DNA of 64,000 nt from Flavobacterium aerium (lineage in GTDB: Bacteria; Bacteroidota; Bacteroidia; Flavobacteriales; Flavobacteriaceae), in NCBI RefSeq assembly GCF_030766725.1, contig NZ_JARQWR010000001.1, positions 186,001 through 250,000 on the forward strand, written 5' to 3'. Both the position numbers and the translations under genes were made by a program. Every line of letters begins with the position of its first letter. Position 1 is the stretch's first letter. The notes under the pieces were generated by a model. That model did no database searches. It was not told the origin of the DNA and saw only the letters and a list, made by a program, of their open reading frames with translations. Positions 53,134 through 62,106 of the stretch are shown piece by piece.

Positions 53134-54721
53134 TTAAGTAAACCTTGGACAAATTCGTATAGAATGAGCCATATGGGTTACTTTTTTGTTGAGTAAAGAC
53201 TAGTGATGTGAAAACGTGAGTGTAAAAAAACGATCTAAATAAAGTAAAATAGAGACTTTACAAAATTATGCATTTGAAGTGTGTACCTTAACGCTCATAG
53301 CTACCTATAAGTACATATAACTACGCATTTTCAAAATTTTGCAAGGGAAAAACCATAATAAAAACACTTTACCATGATTCTTTTCTTTTACAGAAAATAG
53401 AAATTAATTTACTCTATGCGCATTCTTTTGCTCTAAAAAAAATATCAATGTAGACGTGAAAAATTCACTGGATGTATCATCCCGAAAAACAATATAAATT
53501 GATTCAACAACTCAAAATATTGAATGAGCATTTGGTTGAATTGTTTTGTTGGTTTTTGAGACTTTACTTTTTTGGAACTCTATAAACTGGATCATTCTTA
53601 AAGTTGCATTTAGAAGAATATGATTAGAAGATAAAACCCAAATTGATAAAACAGTTTTTATTTGTTAAAGTGCTAAAAATACGTTTTTACAATGTTACTA
53701 GTAGTAGGTAAAGTTTAATACAGTTGATAGTGTAGTGATCATAATTTTCATTTTAATTAAGGGTTTTGTTAGACTTTTCAGATTGAGGAAATTTTAATGC
53801 TAAAATTGTTGGGGGGAGGGGGAGAGAAATCATACGGAGGAGGTTTATTGTATGATATGGATAGAAAATTATTAACACACGTTTAGTGGGCAGAGTTTTC
53901 TGTTTAAAAAATGTTAATATTAATGATGTAAGAGTCATTTAAAGCATAATTTAATAAGATTAATACCCTATAGGTTTTATAGTCTATTACGTGAGGCAAA
54001 ATATATAAATAAGGAATATGTTGTTATCTAAATTACTGTAATCCTTTCTTTTGCGGTGCAAATGTAAAACTGTTAAAGGAATTAAGCAATACATAAATGA
54101 TTATAAAATTATAAATATTCGCTTTTTGTGAACATATCACAAAATAGTCAGTATGTGTGTTATTATTTGATAAATTTATTGTTTTTGTAAGAAACAAAAC
54201 ACTTTTTTTGAGTAAATATCCTTAATGTATTAAATATATAGTAAATAGTTAACTATTTATGTGGGTTTTTATAAGAACTTCTGTTTTTAAAATCCTATCC
54301 CAACCATTTTCAGTCATTATTTACTTTATCTACAGTATTCAAAATGACATTATACCTTCACTATTGATATCAATTATAGCTATAAAAGAGGCTACTTTTT
54401 TGATTCTGATTACGCGTTAAAAAAAATAAAAAATATATTCATTCCATACTAATTTTAGTTAAAAAGGGCTTTTTTAGTAGCACTATATCGTTTTCGTTAC
54501 CCCATTTTTCTTGAAAATTTTCACAAAATCACTCACAAATAATATACTTGTACACAATACACTTTATTTAAAATCCTGATTATCAGTTTGTTGAAATTAT
54601 TTTTTAATGTAAGTAGTATTGTGAGGTTCATTTTTAAAAAGCAAATGAGCTTTATATGAATTTTACTCCGAGTAAAAATAACATCATTAAAGTTTCTTAT
54701 GAGTAATAAAAATGAATTAAA
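53134..54721. other. 1.6 kb gene-poor, AT-rich region upstream of the surface locus
   Basis: No reading frame of normal length or known family. Noted items: a 37-codon plus-strand frame at 53472-53585 (MYHPEKQYKLIQQLKILNEH at its start); a G-run GGGGGGAGGGGG at 53811-53822 in AT-rich DNA; a possible -7 box TATACTTG at 54543-54550. It could hold long leaders, small RNAs or debris. I cannot show any of these. Confidence 0.5.
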
Positions 54722-55819
54722 ATGGTAAGTATGAACAAAAAATTATTTTCATTGTGCTTAATGTTTGGTGGATTATCCACCTATGCACAAGTAGGGGTGG
54801 GAACACCTCTACCAGACAGTAGAGCTCAATTAGATGTAGTTGCATCAGATAGAGGGGTACTTATTCCTAGGGTGCAATTAAAGAGTATTAAGAGAATGGA
54901 CCCTATTACAAACAATGGCTCACTCCCGAATAGTCTTTTAGTATTCAATGAGGCAACCGCTGGAGTAGCTCCAGAAAATGTAATTCCAGGATACTACTAT
55001 TGGTATGATAACAGATGGAATCGAGTATTAATTTCTGGAGAGGTAGCGTCTTCGGCCTCAGGAGGAGGAAATGTAGTATACAATCCGATAACAAATCTGT
55101 TTACCTATATTAATAGTAGTGGGAATCCGCAAGAAATTAGTTTTCACGATATCGTAGTAGCCAACGAAACCTTAACCACTTTGGTTAATAATGGTAGTGG
55201 TACTTATGTATATACTAGTGAAAACAATACTGCGACAACTATAGATGTAGTAGGAGATGTTGTAAGTAATATTTCAACAATTTTGAATAACCCAAGTTTT
55301 GTAACAGAACTTACTCAGGTTATAAAAAATAATGAAACGCTAACATCTTTAGCGTATGACCCAACAGCGAATGCTTTAATCTACACCGATGAAAACGGTG
55401 TTGCAAATCCATTGAATTTGGTTGATGTAGTGGGGAACTCAGAAACACTGACTTCACTAACATATAATTTGACTGCAAATGCATTAACGTATACAGATGA
55501 AAATGGTCTGGCTACTGTAATCAATTTACATAGCTCAGTGGATGGAGAACCACAAATAATAACAACATTAGTGAATAATGGTAGTGGAACTTACACATAT
55601 AATACCGTTACTACAATCGATGTTGCTGGAGATGTTGTAAATAATGCGACAACGATTTTAAACAATCCAGCTTATTTAACTGAGCTTACAAACATTATCA
55701 AAAACAATCAAACGTTAACTTCTTTAGTATATAATCAAGGTGCAAATACGTTGACCTATAAAGATGAGAAAGAAGAATCTCATGTTTTGAATTTGGTTGA
55801 TTTAATTGGCAATGCATAA
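54722..55819 (+). CDS. Repeat surface adhesin, N-terminal part, ended by an in-frame TAA
   Basis: 365 residues; the real start may be the ATG at 54731 (MNKKLFSLCLMFGGLSTYAQ). Signal peptide, then an N-terminal domain seen in Bacteroidetes surface proteins (RAQLDVVASDRGVLIPRVQL, PGYYYWYDNRWNRVL), then the first 387-bp repeat unit and most of the second. It stops at a TAA (55817-55819) where the matching codon in the other units is GAA (Glu). The frame continues unbroken to 57193. Likely exported and surface-bound in full form. Confidence 0.85.
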   Translation: MVSMNKKLFSLCLMFGGLSTYAQVGVGTPLPDSRAQLDVVASDRGVLIPRVQLKSIKRMDPITNNGSLPNSLLVFNEATAGVAPENVIPGYYYWYDNRWNRVLISGEVASSASGGGNVVYNPITNLFTYINSSGNPQEISFHDIVVANETLTTLVNNGSGTYVYTSENNTATTIDVVGDVVSNISTILNNPSFVTELTQVIKNNETLTSLAYDPTANALIYTDENGVANPLNLVDVVGNSETLTSLTYNLTANALTYTDENGLATVINLHSSVDGEPQIITTLVNNGSGTYTYNTVTTIDVAGDVVNNATTILNNPAYLTELTNIIKNNQTLTSLVYNQGANTLTYKDEKEESHVLNLVDLIGNA

Positions 55820-56695
55820 AGCTTAACAAGTTTAGTATACAATGCGGCAGCAAATTCCTTAACCTATAAGGATGAAAAAGGCGAATCTACTGTAATTAGT
55901 TTACTAGATTTAGCAGGAGAGCCACAGAAAGTTACCACTTTAGTTAATAACAGTAACGGTACTTATACCTATACAAGTGAGGACGATACAGTTACTACAA
56001 TTGATATAGCGGGAGAAGTTGTAAATAATGCAACAACGATTTTAAACAATCCAGCCTATTTATCAGAGCTTACGAATATCATTAAAAACAATCAAACACT
56101 AACTTCATTAGTATACAATCAAGGCGCAAATACCTTGACGTATAAAGATGAGAAAGGCGAATCACATACCTTAAACTTAGTTGATTTAATTGGTAATGCA
56201 GAAAGCTTAACAAGTTTAGTATACAATACAACTGCAAATTCCTTAACGTATAAGGATGAAAATGGTTTGGCTACAGTAATCAATTTAAATAGTTCAGTAG
56301 CAGGAGAACCAGAAACAATCACAACATTGGCTAACAATGGGAATGGTACCTATACGTATACAAGCGAAAACAATACAGTTACGACAATCGATGTAGCAGG
56401 AGAAGTTGTGAATCATGCTACAACTATTTTAACTAATCCGACTTATTTGACGGAGTTAACAAATGTCATCAAAAACAATGAGACGTTAACGAAGTTAGTA
56501 TACGATCCTTCAGGTAATACGCTAACGTATACAGATGAAAAAAACATGTCAAATACAATTAATTTATTGGACCTAGTAGATAAAGCAGAGACTTTAACAA
56601 AACTAGAGATCAATGAAGAAGCAGGGACATTAGATTATAAAGATGAAAAAGAAGTAGTTCATACTTTGGATTTAGGAGCAGTAATCAAAGAACCT
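55163..56695 (+). repeat. Four 387-bp (129-residue) tandem units of the adhesin
   Basis: Units start near 55163, 55550, 55922 and 56309. Each reads TTLVNN, G-TYTYTSENN-TVTTIDVAG, NNATTILNNPAYLTELTNII, KNN-TLTSLVYN, then two copies of a 33-34 residue sub-repeat (LTSLVYN...ANTLTYKDEKGE). Unit 2 is 12 bases short (the TSEN codons are missing). Units 2 and 3 are very alike, which favours recombination. Confidence 0.85.
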
Positions 56696-57193
56696 TGGAA
56701 TAGTTCAACAACACATGTTGGAGCTACATCAAATACAGAAAACATTTACACACAAGGATGGGTAGGAATTGGATTTAAAAAACCATCAGATGCATCCAAT
56801 GAAATGTTACGTGTTAATGGAGCAATTTCAACAGTGAATACCTATTATGCAGATTATGTATTTGAAGACTATTATGAAGGTTTTTCTGAAATTAAAGAAA
56901 CTTATAAATTTAAAAAACTAGCGGAAGTGGACGAATACATCAAGACAAATAAACACTTACCAGGAATTACTCCAATCAATGAATTAGAAAAAACAAATGA
57001 AGGATACTCGTTTAACGTTTCGGAATTATCGATTCAGTTACTAGAGAAAACTGAAGAGTTGTATCTACACATCATTGAACAAGATAAAGAACTTGCAGCT
57101 AAGAATAAAGCAGTAGAATTATTGCAAGAAGCTACAAAATCAATGAGTATACGTTTGGAAAAATTAGAAAAATTAATGCTAGAAAAAAAATAA
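55820..57193 (+). pseudogene. Repeat surface adhesin, C-terminal part beyond the TAA
   Basis: Same frame as the gene part before the TAA, with no other stop in between. It holds the end of unit 2, units 3 and 4, then a C-terminal domain: NTYYADYVFEDYYEGFSEIK, TNKHLPGITPINELEKTNEG, and a final coiled coil (ELYLHIIEQDKELAAKNKAV, SIRLEKLEKLMLEKK). This tail is the tail-fibre-like trimer end common in Bacteroidetes. It lacks a good start; a TTG at 56135 is the first candidate. Dead unless the stop is read through or is a base error. Confidence 0.8.
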
Positions 57194-57202
57194 GTAGGTT
57201 AA

Positions 57203-57254
57203 GTGGTTTGCATTGAGCCATATCCTATTCTGGAGCAATGCAAACCACATTTTT
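57203..57254 (+). terminator. Long perfect hairpin between the two adhesin genes
   Basis: GTGGTTTGCATTG pairs with CAATGCAAACCAC over 13 bases without a mismatch, with a 20-base loop, followed by ATTTTT. It ends 23 bases before the next ATG. It could be a terminator, an attenuator or an mRNA-stabilising structure. Confidence 0.65.
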
Positions 57255-57277
57255 AATTCTTAACAAAATAAAAAATC

Positions 57278-59695
57278 ATGAAACAAATATATCAAATGCA
57301 AAAAATTGTCTTGGCAATAGTATTTAGTCTCTTGACTTGTTGCGGGGTTTTTGCACAATCAAAAAGCACGAAAATAAAAGATGGAACAGTAAGTTCAGGA
57401 CCATCTCACGCTAAGCCGGGTGCTATTTTTGAACTAGAAAGTAATAACAAAGGAATGTTAATGTCGCGATTAACAAAAGCACAACGTGATGCAATACCAG
57501 CGGAGAATTTAACCAATGGATTATTAATTTTTAATACTACATCAGGTTGTTTTGATTATTGGACAGCACCACAAGATGCTTGGATGAGTATTTGTGGATC
57601 TGCCCCTCCGGCTACAATTTCGATTTCTTCAACACAATGTTCGGGAATGGTTGAAGGCGGAACATATATGCAAGGTAGACCATTAAATTTATCAAATTAT
57701 TTTACAATACCGATTACGGTAACCCAACCAGGATCATATACAATTTCAGCGACAACAACCAATGGATATTATTTTGGTGCTACTGGTGCTTTCCCAAATG
57801 CGGGATCCTACACTTTAAATTTACAAGGAGCAGGTACACCAAATAGTGGATATTTGGACGGTGAAATAGGAGATGAAATTACAGTTACTTTGAATGGGAT
57901 GGAAAGCCCATGTAAACCACACCTTTTTGTAGAAAAAGGAAGCATAGATTATATCGTGAATTGTGGAGAATTACACCCACAAGGAAGTTACTATATTGGA
58001 ATTCCATTAGCAACGAGCAACAAATTATCAATTACAGTTAATGCACTAAGCACAGGTTACTGGAGCATCAATACGAATGCTGTAAATGGATATTCTTTTA
58101 GTGGTTCAGGAGAATTTACAACGACTGGATTACAAACAATAGAAGTTTATGGAACAGGAACACCAATCGCATCAGGAGTAAATACTTTTACTTTAACGTC
58201 TAACGCATTAACATCTGGAGGAGGAACATGCTATAGCATTCCTGTTAAAGTAGAAGCTATTAGCTATGCAATGGATTGTGTAACGGCAACTCAACAAGGT
58301 GATTATACAATAAATGTCGGGTTATCACCAAATAACACAATTACATTACCAGTGAATGTAGTAGCAACCGGAGAAACAACAATAACTACAGAGGTTGTAA
58401 ATGGAATTTCGTTTACATCAGGACCAGTATTATTTACAGCATTAGGTCAGCAAATGGTAACCTTGGTTGGTTCTGGAATGCCAACAGCATCAGGTGTAAC
58501 ATCACTTAAAGTAACAGGTACACCAGGAGCAGTCACTACATGTATGGTAGATGTAAATATCGAAGGAGAAAATGTAGCCTACTATATGAATTGTGGAAGT
58601 ATTACTATAGAAGGTAATTACGCACCAGGTGTTGGAATGGACAATTCGAATACGATAACAGTTCCGGTTAATGTTGTAGCGATTGGAGATTACACAATTA
58701 CATCCAATGCTGTAAATGGAGTTATATTCTCAGCAACAGGAAGATTCAATTCTACAGGAAACCAGAATGTTGTATTACATGCATCAGGAGTCCCTACAGG
58801 AGCAGGATCTCATGTATATACAATTTCATCAAATAGCACAATAAGTAGTGGTACTTGTACTACAAAAGCAATAATTTTCGTATTCCGTAAAATAAAACTA
58901 CTTGGACTTGGAAAAGGAGTTTTCCAACCAGGATCAGCGTCAGGATATGATACTGCCCGTGGATTAATAACTTCACCAAACAACTTTGGTACAAACGGAA
59001 CGGTTGCAGTAGAGGGAGTTACGATAATCGATGGTGGATTTAATCAAGGTCTAGCCTTGAGAGATTTAATCAATACGAACAATATTGATATCATTGTACT
59101 TGGATACAGCTATGAACCAGACCCAATTTCAAGAGGTATCTTAAATGACTTCGTGAAAAACAAAAAAGGAGTACTGATTCATGGTCAAGAAGGAGATGAT
59201 GAAGGAACAGCAGAACTTTTAAATACAATTTGTGGATCATATACTGTAGTAATTGAATTACCAGGAATATTAGGTTCATCAGAATATTACCTGAATCCGA
59301 TTGCGCATTTAGAAGATCCAGTTATCAATGGTCCTTTTGGTGACTTGAAAGGAAAAATGATGGGAAGTGATGGTAGAAGACCTTATTTCGTAAAAGGTTT
59401 ACCTGCAAATACAATAGCTTTAGCGGTGAATAAATACAATCCGACTTTAGTAATTGCATTCAAACACAAAACATTAGGGTATTTCTATACAGGAAATGCA
59501 GGATGGATTGCTGGAAATGAGTCAAATTCCGACAACAATGTTTATCCAGCTAAGATGGCATCAGATAGAACACCAATGCCAAAACCATATTATGAATCAA
59601 CTGAAGTACATAATAGTGCTATGTATGCCAATACAATGGCTTGGGCAATTAAATATGTACAACAGAATACAGTATCAACTTATTTAGTTCCTTAA
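57278..59695 (+). CDS. Modular secreted surface protein with C-terminal GATase-like domain
   Basis: 805 residues. Signal peptide to GVFAQS; then an N-terminal 'FELESNNKGMLMSRLTKAQR' domain shared in type with the adhesin at 54722; then about four 90-100 residue Cys-framed beta modules (about 110-530: SYTISATTTNGYYFGATGAF, GYWSINTNAVNGYSFSGSGE, TTITTEVVNGISFTSG, YTITSNAVNGVIFSATGRF). The last third (about 540-800) has NNIDIIVLGYSYEPDPISRG and FVKNKKGVLIHGQEGDDEGT, a Rossmann-like class I glutamine amidotransferase/ThuA pattern without an evident catalytic Cys. No T9SS C-terminal domain is seen. Confidence 0.8.
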   Translation: MKQIYQMQKIVLAIVFSLLTCCGVFAQSKSTKIKDGTVSSGPSHAKPGAIFELESNNKGMLMSRLTKAQRDAIPAENLTNGLLIFNTTSGCFDYWTAPQDAWMSICGSAPPATISISSTQCSGMVEGGTYMQGRPLNLSNYFTIPITVTQPGSYTISATTTNGYYFGATGAFPNAGSYTLNLQGAGTPNSGYLDGEIGDEITVTLNGMESPCKPHLFVEKGSIDYIVNCGELHPQGSYYIGIPLATSNKLSITVNALSTGYWSINTNAVNGYSFSGSGEFTTTGLQTIEVYGTGTPIASGVNTFTLTSNALTSGGGTCYSIPVKVEAISYAMDCVTATQQGDYTINVGLSPNNTITLPVNVVATGETTITTEVVNGISFTSGPVLFTALGQQMVTLVGSGMPTASGVTSLKVTGTPGAVTTCMVDVNIEGENVAYYMNCGSITIEGNYAPGVGMDNSNTITVPVNVVAIGDYTITSNAVNGVIFSATGRFNSTGNQNVVLHASGVPTGAGSHVYTISSNSTISSGTCTTKAIIFVFRKIKLLGLGKGVFQPGSASGYDTARGLITSPNNFGTNGTVAVEGVTIIDGGFNQGLALRDLINTNNIDIIVLGYSYEPDPISRGILNDFVKNKKGVLIHGQEGDDEGTAELLNTICGSYTVVIELPGILGSSEYYLNPIAHLEDPVINGPFGDLKGKMMGSDGRRPYFVKGLPANTIALAVNKYNPTLVIAFKHKTLGYFYTGNAGWIAGNESNSDNNVYPAKMASDRTPMPKPYYESTEVHNSAMYANTMAWAIKYVQQNTVSTYLVP

Positions 59696-59707
59696 TTAAG
59701 CATGATA

Positions 59708-59753
59708 TAAAAAAGCACCTCTCTTATGAGAGCTCATAATTGAGGTGTTTTTT
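59708..59753 (+). terminator. Terminator after the modular surface protein
   Basis: AAAAAGCACCTC with GAGGTGTTTTTT; a 22-base inner part that can itself fold (CTCTTATGAGAG). Marks the end of the adhesin transcript. Confidence 0.78.
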
Positions 59754-59855
59754 ACTTCATAATCAAGTAATTACAACGCTTACGTTCGCGAAGCAGCATT
59801 CATGTTATAATAAAAAGTGACTACAGTTAAGGATAACAGTTAAAAAAATTAAGTT

Positions 59856-61073
59856 ATGACCAAAATGTACATAAGTGCAATTGTTTTATCATTACTTGTA
59901 ATGGATAAACTTGCCGCACAAACAGTAAATACAGGAGAATTAGTAGTCCTGACTGGGACCCAGTTTTCTACCGTATCCGACTTTAATAATAAACCCACAG
60001 GAGATTTTGTAAATGATGGAAAATTCCTTGTATATGCCAATTATAATAATGACGGATTAGTAACCTATACTCCCGCAATAGTTACAGGACTAACCCATTT
60101 TAAAGGACTTTCAGGCGCTCAAACCATTTCGGGTTCTGCATGGAGTGATTTCCATAATATACAATTTGAAAATGCGACAACGCAACCCGCTTTTTTATTA
60201 TCTGGAGACATTAAAGTAAGAGGTAATTCCAATTTCAATTCTGGAATCGTTGCCAATGATGATTTAGGAGGAGCCTTTGTTTTTGAATCTAATGCTACCC
60301 ACGAAAACACGAATAACGACAGTTACGTAGACGGAATAGTAGAACGCAAAGGGAAAAATCAATTTCAGTTCCCTATAGGATCAGCTAATTTTTTCAGACC
60401 CTTGGCAATTGGTCAAACCAATTTGGCGAATAATGTGTTTAAAAGTAGATACCTATTGGAAAACTCAAATACACTTTACCCACACCATCAAAAATATTTG
60501 CTAATCAACTTGATTGATGATGCTGAGTATTGGGAATTAAAAAGTAATCAGACTACGGTAAATGTGCCTTTAACCTTAACCTGGAATTCCGACACAACAC
60601 CTATTGCAATTACTGCTGGTGATGCACAAAGCTCTATTGCGATTGTACGATGGGATGTTAATGAATCAAAGTGGAAATATTATTCTACAGCAATCGATTT
60701 GAATCAGCAAACTGCTACAGCCTTAGTCGATAAAGATGGGATTTTTACTTTAGGACGAATAAAAGTAGCCAGTGTTCTTCCTAGTGATATTGTAGTTTAC
60801 AATGCCGTATCACCAAATGGAGATGGACTGAATGACTATTTCCACATCAGTGGACTAGAATCTGCGCCAGATAATTCATTAATGATTTTCAATAGATGGG
60901 GAAACCAAGTATATGAAACCAAAGGATATGGAGTAAATGGAAACTGGTTTAGAGGAATAGCCGAAGGAAAAGGAGAAAAACAACTCCCTTCAGGAACCTA
61001 TTTCTATGTTCTTAAATATAAAATGGCAGATGGAACCGACAAAGATAAAGTAGGCTATCTATACATTGACTAA
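59856..61073 (+). CDS. T9SS type B cargo: gliding-motility-associated C-terminal domain protein
   Basis: 405 residues. Signal peptide to KLAAQT. The main part is beta-rich and unassigned (FKGLSGAQTISGSAWSDFHN). The C-terminal 90 residues are the type B sorting domain: DIVVYNAVSPNGDGLNDYFH, SLMIFNRWGNQVYETKGYG, GTYFYVLKYKMADGTDKDK and the final GYLYID. It is exported by the type IX system and held at the surface. The PorP/SprF gene follows after 87 bases. Confidence 0.9.
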   Translation: MTKMYISAIVLSLLVMDKLAAQTVNTGELVVLTGTQFSTVSDFNNKPTGDFVNDGKFLVYANYNNDGLVTYTPAIVTGLTHFKGLSGAQTISGSAWSDFHNIQFENATTQPAFLLSGDIKVRGNSNFNSGIVANDDLGGAFVFESNATHENTNNDSYVDGIVERKGKNQFQFPIGSANFFRPLAIGQTNLANNVFKSRYLLENSNTLYPHHQKYLLINLIDDAEYWELKSNQTTVNVPLTLTWNSDTTPIAITAGDAQSSIAIVRWDVNESKWKYYSTAIDLNQQTATALVDKDGIFTLGRIKVASVLPSDIVVYNAVSPNGDGLNDYFHISGLESAPDNSLMIFNRWGNQVYETKGYGVNGNWFRGIAEGKGEKQLPSGTYFYVLKYKMADGTDKDKVGYLYID

Positions 61074-61160
61074 ATAAAAAAGTAAACAAAAAGCACTTTC
61101 TTTTTTCAGAATTTCAGAATAAAAATTTTTAAAAATCATAAAGCAAAAAAAGATAAAAAG

Positions 61161-62087
61161 ATGAAAAAAATATTAATTGCACTATTATTTGTTTGCTACG
61201 CACAATCGTATGGCCAGCAAGATGTGCAATACACTCAGTATATGTATAATACGATCAATGTGAATCCCGCCTATGCAGGATCACGGGAAGTAATGAGTAT
61301 TTTTGGAATGCACCGTACCCAATGGGTCGGATTAGATGGAGCGCCAGTAACAAACACAGCCTCCATACACGCACCGTTAAATGATACAAAAATTGGATTA
61401 GGACTATCCATAATCAGTGACCGAATTGGACCCTCAAGAGAAAATGATATATCAGTAGATTTTTCGTATACACTAGACCTTGAAAACGATTTTAAACTAG
61501 CCTTTGGATTAAAAGCTACAGCAAATCTATTCAGTATCGATTATACAAAATTGAATATCTATACTCCAACAGATACTCGATTCCAGTACAATATCAACAA
61601 TAAGTTTTCTCCAAATATAGGAGCAGGAGTATACCTATACTCTGAAAATTCGTATATCGGATTCTCAATCCCGAATATGTTGGAAACCAAACATTATGAT
61701 AAAAAATCTGGACAAGATGCAGCCAGTTATGTTTCAACAGATCGATTACATTATTACCTTATAGCAGGTCATGTTTTTGATGTTAATGATGAGTTCAAAT
61801 TCAAACCAACATTATTAACGAAAATGGTACAAGGTGCCCCACTGCAAGTAGATTTATCTGCTAACGTTTTATTTCAGGAAAAATTCTCTGCGGGTGTTGC
61901 TTACCGCTGGAATGCTGCAATGAGTGCGATGGTAGGGTACCAAGTATCAGACTCGTGGTTCATAGGATATTCATATGATGCCGAATCAACAAAGCTAGCC
62001 AATTATAATTCCGGATCACATGAACTGTTCCTACGATTTGAGCTTTTTGAGAACTACGATAGAATCGTTTCACCACGCTATTTCTAA
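61161..62087 (+). CDS. PorP/SprF family outer-membrane protein
   Basis: 308 residues. Signal peptide to YGQQ; then DVQYTQYMYNTINVNPAYAG, the PorP/SprF family start, and QWVGLDGAPVTNTASIHAPL. Beta-barrel pattern of about 14 strands, ending RYF. SprF-type proteins are needed to secrete or anchor type B CTD cargo, here the protein before it. Same strand, next gene 19 bases on. Confidence 0.92.
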   Translation: MKKILIALLFVCYAQSYGQQDVQYTQYMYNTINVNPAYAGSREVMSIFGMHRTQWVGLDGAPVTNTASIHAPLNDTKIGLGLSIISDRIGPSRENDISVDFSYTLDLENDFKLAFGLKATANLFSIDYTKLNIYTPTDTRFQYNINNKFSPNIGAGVYLYSENSYIGFSIPNMLETKHYDKKSGQDAASYVSTDRLHYYLIAGHVFDVNDEFKFKPTLLTKMVQGAPLQVDLSANVLFQEKFSAGVAYRWNAAMSAMVGYQVSDSWFIGYSYDAESTKLANYNSGSHELFLRFELFENYDRIVSPRYF

Positions 62088-62106
62088 TTATTAAAAACGA
62101 ATTCTT

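Noticed and set aside
53753..53938. 61-codon minus-strand frame in the gene-poor gap
   Set aside because: Spans the G-run and has composition like random AT-rich DNA.
55163..56695. CRISPR array
   Set aside because: The repeats are 387 bp, in frame, and code for protein; no short repeat-spacer pattern exists here or elsewhere in the window.
59778..59794. GC-rich patch GCTTACGTTCGCGAAGC, with the palindrome TTCGCGAA, before the CTD gene
   Set aside because: Striking in AT-rich DNA, but a single copy in the window and no known role; could be chance or a dispersed repeat.
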